Of a stretch of 64,000 bases of DNA, positions 47,181 through 57,689 are shown piece by piece. The DNA is from Rotaria socialis (lineage: Eukaryota; Rotifera; Eurotatoria; Philodinida; Philodinidae): the NCBI GenBank assembly GCA_905331475.1, contig CAJNYU010004621.1:1-64000 (forward strand), given 5' to 3'. The notes beneath the pieces were generated by a model. The model did not search any database. It had not been told where the DNA came from and worked only from the letters and a program-made list of their open reading frames with translations. How positions within the stretch are numbered: position 1 is the first letter of the stretch; every line of letters starts with the position of its first letter. The position numbers and the translations under genes are program-made.

Positions 47181-48113
47181 TTAATAGATGGGTGTGGGTG
47201 TGTCAAGCAAACCATGATCCAGATTTCGATCTTGCTGAAGGGTCTCGTCTGATGGTTTAGACTATGCTATACTTTTTCGAATGATCTCTATTAGAAAAGG
47301 TGTTAGTGCAATTCCTGTCTGGATTCAAAATGTGAAACACAATGTATCTGCTGTTGCTACTAGTATAGAGATTGAATTGATTTATATACTGTACCAAAAG
47401 TTCGTTCATCTTTGTTTTATTTAAGGCATCCTCTTCTCCACCTCCTTTAAAACCGAGCTCAGTTCGGATCCACTCAAGAGACGTAAAATTTTAAAGGTTT
47501 ATCGGTACTATAGTGGAGAAGAGTGTGGGTGTGGGTTGGGTGAGATGTATGACTGTGGGTATTGTTCTTGTAATTCACACTGGTAATCATATTCGCGTCC
47601 CTGCACACCCATTTCTCAGAGGAGGTGTTGAATATACCACAGAAGATGTTTGATTTATTTATGTGCGGATTTACGTGTCGATTGTGCAGATATGAGCAAA
47701 AGAAGTGGAAACATAATCTGTTCAAATTCTAAGGCTGACTACCAAAATACACAGGCTCATAGCTGCATATTTTTCCAAAAGTTGATTTTAATGGGCTGCG
47801 ATGACACACGCAGGGAGGTGGCTAAACACAAACACATAACCTCGAAATGGTTCTCTTGTTAGAATTTTATTGCGGAAATAATCGAAGTTTGCTACAGTAT
47901 AGTACGATCGTGTAACGGTGAACTCAAGTAACTATGGGAAGGGTGATTGTAACTTCGATGACATCCAGTCGCCAGGATAAAATTCATCGAAGTGCAAAAC
48001 ACACACGTCGCGATAAAACAATGATAAACGAAGCCATATGCTTTCTAGCGATTATCAGTTATCTACAATGTGAACATTTTGTACAGAGATAACAAGAGAA
48101 AAAAATTCGTTCA
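47181..48113. other. Intergenic region with G/T-rich telomere-like words
   Basis: TGGGTGTGGGTGTG at 47189-47202 and GTGTGGGTGTGGGTTGGG at 47523-47540; an inverted CACACCCA occurs near 47605. Short frames at 47474-47862 have no recognisable domain. Confidence 0.4.
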
Positions 48114-49037
48114 TCAACTATCAGTAAAATTCTCAACGAAATTATCTACTCTGCTTTGTATTATATCATCATGTAGGTCCCTCAGCTCCTCTCTCACATC
48201 CAACTGTTCGAGGTATACTTTGTACAACGTTGCTTCATCATCTTTGTTAATTCTTGTCACTCGAAATACTGTACCAGGAAGGATGAGAACTTCTCTTTCA
48301 TCTTCAAAATATGACAGGCACGGTTGTCGAAAAAGAGCAATGGCTGTTGAACATCGATAAATGAAATGAAACACCATGATAACTCTCACTAGCTTTTGTT
48401 CCAACTGTTGACCTTCGCCCGAAAAGGCTGTTGCTACGTCTTGATCGATTGATGTCGACCAAAATGTGTTCGTTTCAAGATGACATTTTTTGTTTTCTAG
48501 TGCCCATCTATACGGTTCTAAATCCGGACGTTCCATAGTCAGTCCACGATAGCAATGTCCTTCGAAGAAACGACTTGAAATTGTTGGCAAATCGTACTTG
48601 AGAGCTTCCAATAAAAACTTTGTTTTCTCTTTTTCTCGTGACATAACTGTATAAAAATTTGTATCGAGAGTGTAGAGACGAAGCAGATGTTCAATTCTTT
48701 TCGTCTCTCTGTATTGATATATGAGAGTGCAAGCGTTCATATATTGCTTATGATCAGTTCGAATAGACTCGTCGATGATGGCTTCGAGGCTTATCGACCA
48801 GTTTGTGACTTTTTTCTTCTCAATATCGACACCAAACAAAGACTGAAGCATTTCTACAAATGTCGAGGATTTGGGTCCAAGGTCACAAAGTTCTTCCCGA
48901 TTGTAGTTGTCTCTAATGTGGGCAGTATTTTTATAGGCATTAACCCAGCGTGAGTGAACGGTAGTAATAGTAGGATTGCATGCATTTTGATTAGTGGAAA
49001 AGCGATTCGTATCACGCTTGTGGCGCTGGTCGCACAT
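48114..49037 (-). CDS. NAD:arginine ADP-ribosyltransferase (ART), single exon
   Basis: A 307-codon frame from ATG 49037. The catalytic triad is visible in order: Arg in GHCYRGLTM (about residue 164), Ser in TFWSTSIDQDVATAF (about 193-196), and Glu in SYFEDEREVLILPGTVFRV (E-D-E-R-E, about 245-249). This is the R-S-ExE signature of arginine-directed mono-ADP-ribosyltransferases (PF01129). The N-terminal half (about 1-150) is helical and carries no recognised domain. No signal peptide or membrane segment is seen, so it is probably cytosolic. It differs from the WWE-linked ART at 13782-14879 in architecture and is closer to the fragment at 2531. Confidence 0.85.
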   Translation of the reverse strand: MCDQRHKRDTNRFSTNQNACNPTITTVHSRWVNAYKNTAHIRDNYNREELCDLGPKSSTFVEMLQSLFGVDIEKKKVTNWSISLEAIIDESIRTDHKQYMNACTLIYQYRETKRIEHLLRLYTLDTNFYTVMSREKEKTKFLLEALKYDLPTISSRFFEGHCYRGLTMERPDLEPYRWALENKKCHLETNTFWSTSIDQDVATAFSGEGQQLEQKLVRVIMVFHFIYRCSTAIALFRQPCLSYFEDEREVLILPGTVFRVTRINKDDEATLYKVYLEQLDVREELRDLHDDIIQSRVDNFVENFTDS

Positions 49038-49548
49038 GAAACTTACTGATGTTCGGTTTTTGCTTTAGACAGTGTGCGAGAGAAATCCAAACGCTTTGTG
49101 TTATTGCTTTTTATTCTTTATATACAGCGAAGCTCAGAGGTGCCCCGTTATCTTCATTCTTACGAAAAAAGAAAGATAAATAATGATATCGTACTCGTTT
49201 GCCCTTCTTAATAGACTTCTTCCAACTTCTGCACCAATCCATTGTATGCTCAACAAAACCACGGGTAAAAGTTTTTTTATTAACCAAAAGACGACTCGAT
49301 TCTCACGCGAAGAAAAAGGCTCAGAAATATTCAGTTGTCAAACTCAAGATGTATTAATAGTTGGACTGAGTTTCGACAATTTATGCACAGGCATAAATTA
49401 TGGGAACAACAATGTCCACTAGAGGGTGTGTGGGTGTGTGGGTGTGCAGAAAGCTACCACGACGCGTTTCGACATAATTACGATAAAAGTTATCTTTTGC
49501 CTTTTCGCCTCACTTATATGAAAGCCTCAGTTCGAATTATATAAAATA
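49038..49548. other. Intergenic region with perfect TGTGTGGG repeats
   Basis: At 49424-49446 nearly three perfect copies of the octamer GGGTGTGT occur, a telomere-like word. No gene was recognised; the small frames here are unsupported. Confidence 0.45.
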
Positions 49549-50400
49549 CTAGTGACTTCCCGTGCAAAATGCACAGCTACTTCCAGTTGAATTGTTATGT
49601 AAGGATGTATAGTTAGTTATTAATTGTGCTTAATTGCTATTGAAAGTCTATGATTAGGCTCGTAGAAAGACTGCTTAGTTTTACTATTTTTATTTTTTCA
49701 AAATATATCTACAATATCTACAAAAGTATCTAGAGTACAGAGAAAAGTTATCTAGAATATTTAGAAAATTTATCTGGAATATAGCATAGCTTACCTGCAG
49801 GATATACAAAATCTATTTACAAAATTTATAAAACTTCATGTAAAAGAATATTTTGGGTTTTCTTTGATTTACTATTTTTCTTGTCTTCAATAATCTGCAG
49901 TCCACTTGGATAGATACCAGTGAGCGGACTCGTGAAAAATCAACGTAGAGTTGACCATGACTAAAAACCGGTTGTGGCAGTAGTAGTCCTAATCGATTGA
50001 ACGTTTGTCCTTATGATTTATCGATAGTCATGGCAAATGAGAGGCGAATTGGGAACGGGCGTCTGGGTAGTTTAAAGGCAAAAGTGTATCGGAACCCATG
50101 TTGCGAATACCGGATCATTTTTTGCGGTAACGGGAGCCATTAAGCTGACCGGTAAAACCGCCGATTTTCATGCGGTTTTTGTTACATGGGAAGGCACCAA
50201 ACTAATCCTTTGTATAAGAGTTCTGTTCTCTTTTTTAAATCCTGTCACAACTTCGGAATCGACTGTGTGATTATGTAAAAGTCTCTCAATGAGTCCGACA
50301 CCGTTGCAGAGTCCTCCATTGGTATCTAAATTTTGAAGAAACATCACTATTGAACCAACCTTCAAGTTGAATTTATGAGGAAGCATCCATGACGGTTTAA
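49549..50400 (-). mobile_element. Helitron 3' end with decayed PIF1-like helicase
   Basis: On the minus strand the frame 50386-50168 (LPHKFNLKVGSIVMFLQNLD, then GLCNGVGLIERLL) and the following FPIRLSFAMTIDKS, stop, GQTFNRLGLLL, PVFSHGQLYVDFSRVRS (about 50065-49905) match the C-terminal motifs of PIF1-like helicases of Helitrons. The stop replaces the Gln of the SQGQT motif, so it is dead. At the minus-strand 3' end a hairpin, GTGCATTTTGCAC (49574-49562), is followed nine bases later by CTAG then T (49552-49549), the typical Helitron terminus. The 5' part is missing. Confidence 0.75.
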
Positions 50401-50927
50401 GACTATTCAGAAATTCAGTTGTTCCATTTGTGACAGCTTGTATTTACTACTCACTACCGAATCGATATATCGTAGATACATCTATTTTATTGTCATCTGT
50501 TGATGATTTAAAATTATTGATTAATTGTTCATGTAATTTTAACTGTTTAAAAACAGTAAAATAGACAAAAAAGAATGGATAGAAGATAATAATAATTATT
50601 ATTATTAAATAAAACAAACTACTGAGAATATAAATATAATCATGAATTACTGATGTTTTCACAAAGAATAGAAATAAAATTATTTATATACATATTATAT
50701 ACGTATTCATTCTCTCCAAATATTTGGAATGCAAAGAAATAAATATCAAAACAAAGTTTGAGCACTCTTTATCACAAAAAAAACCAAAGAAACTAAGTAA
50801 ATCAGTAAAGGTGACAAGTCGTCAAAAAAAGAAAAGAAGAAAAACAATTCTCTTATGCTGGTCGTTGCAAAACATATCATCTGACCACATTGATGAAATA
50901 GAATTTTGGACGAAAAATAACTAAATA
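50401..50927. other. 3' side of Homer, no gene seen
   Basis: AT-rich. A minus frame at 50662-50447 contains an Ile/Tyr-rich stretch produced by AATAATAAT repeats; not called. Confidence 0.4.
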
Positions 50928-52765
50928 TTAAAATTCTGTTATTGTTTGAGTTATTTGTGAACATATTCTTTGTAAATCTTGCGATTTAGCAAGAAGTGTT
51001 TGATTAAAATCATTCGTTTTCGACTCAAATAAATCACGAAGACGAACTAATTGTTGTGCGTTTCGATTGGATGACCGTGGTAATGTCCCACCACCACCGA
51101 TCTGGACATTTTGTGGTGAACGTCTTTGAATTTTAGTGACTTCATTACGAAGTCCTTGATTATCTTCTTCAGCTGACTAAAATATATAGAATTAAATAGA
51201 AGTATGTAGATTAGAAGCATGGACTAATTATATCATACAGCTAAACGATCTTCCAAAGTATTTATTTGAGTAGTATAACGTTGAATTTGATTTTCAAGCT
51301 GCATAATTTTCTAAAAGCGAAATCATTTAGCATAGAGCAAAAAAAAGAGTAGAAGACTACATACTTGTTCTTGTTCCTGATTACGTTGATCAGCATTATC
51401 AAGTAGACATTTCAATTCTTGTGTTTCATTGTTTTGTCCATCACTGGATGGATGATGAGTGGAAACCTTGAAATTTACAGAGAATTTTTTATAAAGATTT
51501 GTTTTTCTTAAGTACCAAAAAAAGGATTTCTAGATCTTTTTTTGTCGACACTCATAGTTTCATAAAAACTATTCAATAGAAAAGTTTTTACAGGTAACTT
51601 ATTGACTACTCTAGAGATCGAATAGAGTAGTACCATAATTTAAATTCAATATAGAATAACTCTTCACCGAACAAAAAACGTGACTTTATATGTTTCGTCA
51701 AATATGTGAGATATCGTAATGGAACGCTTTTTTGTGTCACCCAAAAATGTATACCGCTGATTGACTTTAAAAATAGGAATTTTGTTATTTTACCATTTGT
51801 CGAAGACGAGTACATTCATCTCGATAGAATTGCAATTGTCTTTTCCATTCTTCAACATTGGCATGACTTTCTTGTAATGCTGTAGTTAACTTTGCATTAT
51901 TATTACGTAATATTTCTAATTCTTCTTGCCATTTCTTCGCATTGTTTGAACTGAATAAGTATTAATTGATAAACGAGAATGTTTGATATTTTTTAATTTT
52001 TTCTAAAATCTACCTTTGAGCTAGGGCAATTTTCAGATGAGCATTTTCTTGTTTAAGCTGATTTTGCGCCGATGAATCTAATCCGGTAGATTGGACTGAC
52101 CAATCCCCTTCGGACTTGAAAAAACGATCAAATTTTGTTTGATAGATTAGAAAAAAAAGATTAAGACATACTCGAGGTGTTTGCCGAGCATCAACACTAC
52201 TACTTCGAGCTTCACCTTGTTTTAGTGCGTGACGTGTTGCATCTTTAACCTCAATAAATTTATCCATAAACTGAATATTGAATGAAACAAAACAGAAACG
52301 TTAAATCGAGAAGACAAAAAACAAACAGGAATAATTTACTCGTGTTAGTTCAGGCTCATTAGCAAAACCTAAACCATAAACATGATTTGCTCGTGAATCA
52401 ACCCACTGACAAAATTTCTGTGATGTTTTCGTAAAACTCATTCGAGCTGTAATTATTGTATTAATCAGTACTTTTGATCCATCGATAGATACAATACGAT
52501 AAACATTTTTTACTGAATCATGAAATATTTGCACATTAACTAAAATTGATGTTTTTCACTAGACTAGATGAATTCTTTTTTTTTATTGCTTTGCACTCTT
52601 TACATACCAGCACCATTCGATAATGGTAGCCAAGTTTTACGTGTATCAGGATCAACTTGAAATATATGTGCTTTACATGTGAATAGTGGTGATTGTTCAC
52701 TAATGAAAAGCAAAAGAAAAGAATTAATAAATGTTCTCAAATTAATCGTAATTCGTTTACCCCAT
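50928..52765 (-). CDS. HOMER: Homer scaffold protein (9 exons, 358 aa)
   Basis: Exons 52765-52761, 52699-52608, 52539-52340, 52270-52172, 52114-52014, 51950-51794, 51466-51365, 51310-51239 and 51176-50928 total 1077 nt with matching phases. The first coding exon is only ATGGG, giving M-G-E-Q as in vertebrate Homer. Residues 1-~110 are the EVH1/WH1 domain ([56 protein letters not shown]), which binds PPxxF-type ligands such as group I mGluR, IP3 receptor and Shank. The rest is coiled coil for oligomerisation, beginning [18 protein letters not shown]. Length matches long human Homer isoforms (about 354 aa). Expected role: postsynaptic or calcium-signalling scaffold. Confidence 0.93.
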
Positions 52766-53808
52766 GTTGGTATCAAGATGCATGTTTGGTTTTTATAACG
52801 AAAAAAAAGGCTAATGTCAAAAAAAAGAAACTTGCAAAGGTGGTGTATATATAAGTGAGGTGTAAGGTAGCCTCTTCTTTGTAACCTATTCGATACAAAA
52901 ATAAACAATGCCTCAAGCAAGTAAGAACAGAACGAAAAAGAAAGAGAGAGAAATTCAATCTCAAGTAAGTAAACTGAACTATACGATCATTCCATAGTTT
53001 ATTTTTTCGACAACATACACTTTTCGTTATATAGAAGAACACTGAACGAAATAAGTTGTAGAGCTGGACGACATCTATTGATTATTTTAAATATGTAAAA
53101 TACATCTCTTAGACTATAGACAATCATGCGAAGATTTATTTTTGTTTGAGAACACGGCTGTATTTCGTGTATATGTTATATGATGACATTCTTCATTCAA
53201 GAGAACAACTCAAGCATATTTGACTACGATGTGAATCGATATGAACCATTCATTTTTTTTTATTCGGGGGCAATTTTACATACCATTTAAGCATAAAACT
53301 AAACGATATTCAAGTATTAAAACATTTGAGATCTCTTGTTACTATAGTATGAACAAACATGCACCTATTTGACTTTCGTGCTTTTTTTTTCATAAAATAT
53401 TCAAGAATTGATCTAGGGGACTGTTTGAATAATATTTATTGATTGTAATTGAAACAGTCAGCGATGATAGAGTACTTGAAAGAAAACATTTAATATTTAG
53501 TTCTATTGATTTTAATTTCATAAGATATATGACGATCACTATGTTGCGTAGGATGCTTGCCACAAATTACTAAAAGAAAAGTCGAACTCTTCTGCCCTCT
53601 ATACAATAGACGTTGACCATTGGTACTTTTCATTTCGTCCAATCAAAAACCACTACAATTGGTCAATGTAAAAAAAAGAAATTTGTCAAGTTTTGTTTCT
53701 ACGTTAAGATTTATGCATTGTTCTTTTAGTGAAATCTATACGCTTATCTGGTTTCAGATTATATATTTAACATAAACGGAACATTGTTAAATATTACTCT
53801 TTTTGACA
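52766..53808. other. Divergent intergenic region between Homer and SF3B4
   Basis: The two genes are transcribed away from each other, so both promoters lie here. AT-rich, with no repeat with defined ends and no supported frame; minus frames at 52773-53042 lack any domain. Confidence 0.5.
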
Positions 53809-55151
53809 ATGTCTGCTGTACCAGTCGCTGAAAGAAATCAAGATGCAACTATCTATGTTGGTGGTCTTGATGAACGGGTAAATGAATCTATTCTATGGGA
53901 ATTATTTGTTCAAGCCGGTCCTGTTGGTGAGTTCAAATCAATGAATTTCTAAGCTAAAAAGTAATTATTTTCCGAATCTTTCCAACAGTTAATGTGCATC
54001 AACCCAAAGATCGTGTAACTATAAATCATCAGGGTTATGGTTTTGTTGAATTTCTTACAGAAGAAGATGCAGATTATGCAATAAAAATAATGAATATGAT
54101 TAAACTCTATGGCAAACCAATACGTGTCAATAAAGTAAGTACAAACTATTGACATTCAAATTTATCTATTGATTATTTTAATTTTAGGCATCAGCTCATC
54201 AAAAAAATTTGGATGTTGGTGCAAACTTATTTATTGGTAATCTTGATCCAGAAGTTGACGAGAAATTATTATACGATACATTTTCTGCATTTGGTGTTAT
54301 TTTGCAAACACCTAAAGTAAGTTTTTCTTTTTTTTTTTATTGAAGTTCCGGCTGCATTAATAACAAATGAGCGCTTGTTCTCTTACAGATTATGCGTGAT
54401 CCAGATTCGGGCAATTCAAAAGGATATGCCTTTATTAATTTTGCTAATTTCGATGGATCTGATACAGCATTAGAAGCAATGAATGGTCAATATTTATGTA
54501 ATCGACCTATCACAGTTTCATATGCATTTAAAAAAGATTCGAAAGGTGAACGACATGGTTCAGCAGCTGAACGATTACTCGCTGCACAAAATCCATTATC
54601 ACATTCAGATAAACCACATACATTGTTCGTATCTCGAATTTCTTTCATCTACTTAACAGAATATGATTTGGATATTTTAGATTTGCTGATCAACCACAAT
54701 TTGCACCAGCTCCACCAGTACCACCACCAGTCAATCCATTTCCAATTGCATCATGGTTACCATATGGTGCACTCGGTGGTCTACCGCTTCCACCTGGTTT
54801 GCCAGGTCTTCCACCTCCACCACCACCATTTGCAATGGTACGTTGATTTCATAGCGAAAATGCATTTCGATGTCCTACGTATAATAGAAATCACTAAGAA
54901 ATAATAATCAGTTCGAACTTTGACTAAACCATTTTCTCTTGATCTTTCATAAGTAGTAATCTACAATTTGAATATTTATTTTTAGCAAATGCCACGTCCA
55001 CCATTAGCTCCAACGCCAACTGGAGGAGCTCCATTCGTAAGTTCTTTTTTTCATTGGATAAATCAATTCTAATTATTTTCGTTTTTAGCGACCACCTCCA
55101 CCTCCACCACCTAATCGGCCACCACCTCCTCCACCACCAATGATGCAATAG
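53809..55151 (+). CDS. SF3B4: Splicing factor 3B subunit 4 (7 exons, 299 aa)
   Basis: Exons 53809-53926, 53989-54134, 54188-54316, 54389-54624, 54681-54837, 54986-55036 and 55089-55151 total 900 nt in phase. RRM1 starts at [17 protein letters not shown], with RNP1 [11 protein letters not shown]2 starts at [20 protein letters not shown], with RNP1 KGYAFINF. A Pro-rich tail ([14 protein letters not shown] ... [18 protein letters not shown]) follows. This is the U2 snRNP SF3b subunit (SAP49) that contacts pre-mRNA near the branch site. It is shorter than human SF3B4 (424 aa), the difference being in the Pro/Gly-rich tail. The exon 4 donor is best placed before GTTCGT (54625), which restores HTLFADQP. 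Confidence 0.93.
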
Positions 55152-55311
55152 ATACTTCGTTTTCATTTTTTCACTCATTATGTATTGAAATAAATGTTCA
55201 TTTTGTTTGTTTATTTGTTGTCTTAAATAAAGAAAAAAAGTGCATGAATGACCTATGTTTATTTCTCAAAGAAAAATAAATAAAACAAAAAAAGATCTTC
55301 TATTAAAGATA

Positions 55312-57631
55312 ATGATTTCTAATCGATTTCGTTTATTGTCCATATTGAACAAAACATTTTCCTATTCAAAACGATGGACAATCGCAACATCGGAAATTCG
55401 TATAAGTAAAATACCAATAAAAAGATCTATGTATGCCTATAAACGTTTACAAACAACCTACTATGATTGGATGGAAGCTGTTAATCGTGTTGATATTAAA
55501 CAAGAGAATTTTCATCGGTCATTAGTCATACGTGCAACAATAAGACAAATTCTCCGTTATATGCATGATGGTTATATTGATGTTGAACAATGGCAAACAT
55601 TTCGTGATTATCTGGTTAAAAAAGATATTGGCGTATCAAGATTATTCGATGGAATCTTCATACATGAATGTATTAATTTTCAGCGTTTTCTAATGGGTCT
55701 ATCGTATATTAATTATTTAAAATATGAAAATGTTCCATTAACACCAACTGGTTTATCCATGTTATTATTATTAGCACGAGAAATTGATATTCGCCCTGAA
55801 TTAAATGAACATTGTTTAGAAGAAAGTCTTTTATTAAATGCTTATCAAGAATTTCTTTCGTGTAAAGTCGTTCCTGATGCAATGCTTGCATTACCAATAA
55901 TAGCCGGTTTAACATTGACAACGCAATGGAAAGAAGCACTGATATATTTACCAACACTCGATAATGATCTTCATGGCTTGCAGCAAGCATTAGGTTTTGT
56001 TTTAACTGCAGCAGCGAAATTTCATGATTACGAATTTTTCTTCTCACTTCTGGATAATATTTCACAAACGGAATCGATTCGTTTACATGAAGAGCGTCAA
56101 CGAATACGTACAACGGCAACAGGTGATGTTAAACAAAAACTGACCATCGATCAACAAATACAACGTCCTGTAGCACCGTCAAGAATTAAGGAAAGTGATT
56201 ATTATTTAATTGCAAAAACATCACAAGCTTATGAAACATTTACGAATTATCTAACGGGAGAAAAAGATAAGCAAATTGAAACGCTAACCAAACTATTGGA
56301 GAAAACAGCAAGCAATGGTTATATACCACCGGTGTCATTTGTAAAATCATTAGAAAAAAAATTAAAAGAGTACGTGTTCCTATAGAAATTTTCGATATCA
56401 AATTCTAAAGAAAAAATTTAATGGTTTCTATTTAAACAATCTACTAATGAAATTGTCTTAAAACGAGACTAGTGACATTCTTGTTTAATTTAGGCTTGAT
56501 CCAACTAAGTACAATTGTGAATATATCTGTTTCTGTCCGAAGTATGTTGTCATAGTCATTTTTCCGTACATGAACTTTCTTAATTCTAGTGGTAAATCTC
56601 TGGATAATAAATCCACATTACCATCGATTGAACCAACGGAAAAAGAATGCGAAAATATACATTCTCATGTTCGAAATAATTTCCAAGCATTACTTGAAAC
56701 TCATTGTCCTAAAGTATTATTCTTTTAGTTTATGGAATCTCTGATTAAAATTTGTATAGGTAGCCGAAGGTCCATCAAAATTATTAAAACATCTCTCTGA
56801 CTCTGAACCGTTTGATGTTGTTTTCGATTGTCTTCATTATCCAGCACTTGAAATTGACTGGCGCATACGCCATCCATTGTATGTATGTAAAAATATTGTT
56901 CAATGGAATGAAATAAAAACAATGCAAAATTCTTTTTTTTCTTCCATGCAGATCAAACGTGTTCTCTATCAAATAGTTGATGAAAAAGGGAAACGATGTC
57001 TAGTCATTGGTAAAGTCGATCTTGCTGATTTTGTTGAATCACTTCTAATGCCTGCTGAACTCGTGTCGGTTATTCGTGTACCTTATGAGTAATCATTTTT
57101 TTTCTTTTAATGAATATTTTTTCTTTTAATTGATTTTTATATTTACTGAAAGATCTATTAAAAGTCCATTACCATTATTATCAGCACTATACCATAGTCC
57201 AACAACATTACTGGCTAGTCCTATAGACCAACAGGATTATAAAACTTTATTAGGTTTAAATAATGTTGATATATTTAGTCGATGGATACAAACTCATCAG
57301 TTGGTTCCCGTTACTAAACCAGATTTAGTCTATCTTCAAGTAAGAATCAGATATGCGAGTAAATCATATACTCATATAAATAAATGAAATATTCACATCA
57401 TACATACCACTGACCAATGTTTTGTGTGTTTGATAATCGATCTCAAAAATAGAAATTTTTGAAGTTATTATTTGTTTTTTCTTCTTCTTCTTCTTCTAGG
57501 CTCCGTGTCTATATTCAACACGTGTACATGTGAATACGTCTGAATGGCTAATACCTTATTTTGATGGATCGCCTCTAACCGAGCCCGAGAATGTTCAAAC
57601 GTGGTTTCGCGTTCAAATAAATAATAATTAA
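55312..57631 (+). CDS. PRORP-like protein with degenerate nuclease site (7 exons, about 602 aa)
   Basis: Exons 55312-56369, 56494-56541, 56590-56713, 56760-56882, 56952-57088, 57153-57339 and 57500-57631 total 1809 nt in phase. The start at 55312 gives a basic, Ser/Arg-rich N-terminus typical of a mitochondrial presequence; an in-frame ATG at 55255 is an alternative. A helical, PPR-like region fills residues of about 60-330. The C-terminal part aligns with the NYN nuclease of the neighbouring PRORP: FDVVFDCLHY, ESIKSPLPLLSALYHS, SEWLIPYF. Asp433 keeps the first catalytic position, but the Asp-Asp pair is Lys500-Ser501 and the fourth Asp is Pro520. It is probably a catalytically dead paralogue, possibly a structural partner or RNA-binding protein. 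It ends only 58 bp before the next gene. Confidence 0.8.
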
Positions 57632-57689
57632 AAGATATTTAGCATGTTATTTGTTGTTATGGCATCGTTTTTTTCTTGTTTGTTTTCAG

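Noticed and set aside
50447-50662. Minus-strand frame with a putative membrane segment
   Set aside because: The hydrophobic run comes from AATAATAAT repeats; it has no family similarity and lies downstream of the Homer stop.
52600-53042. Minus-strand frames of 89-106 codons near the Homer 5' end
   Set aside because: The end of the 106-codon frame (52600-52920) is Homer exon 2; the rest is intron and upstream sequence that read through by chance.
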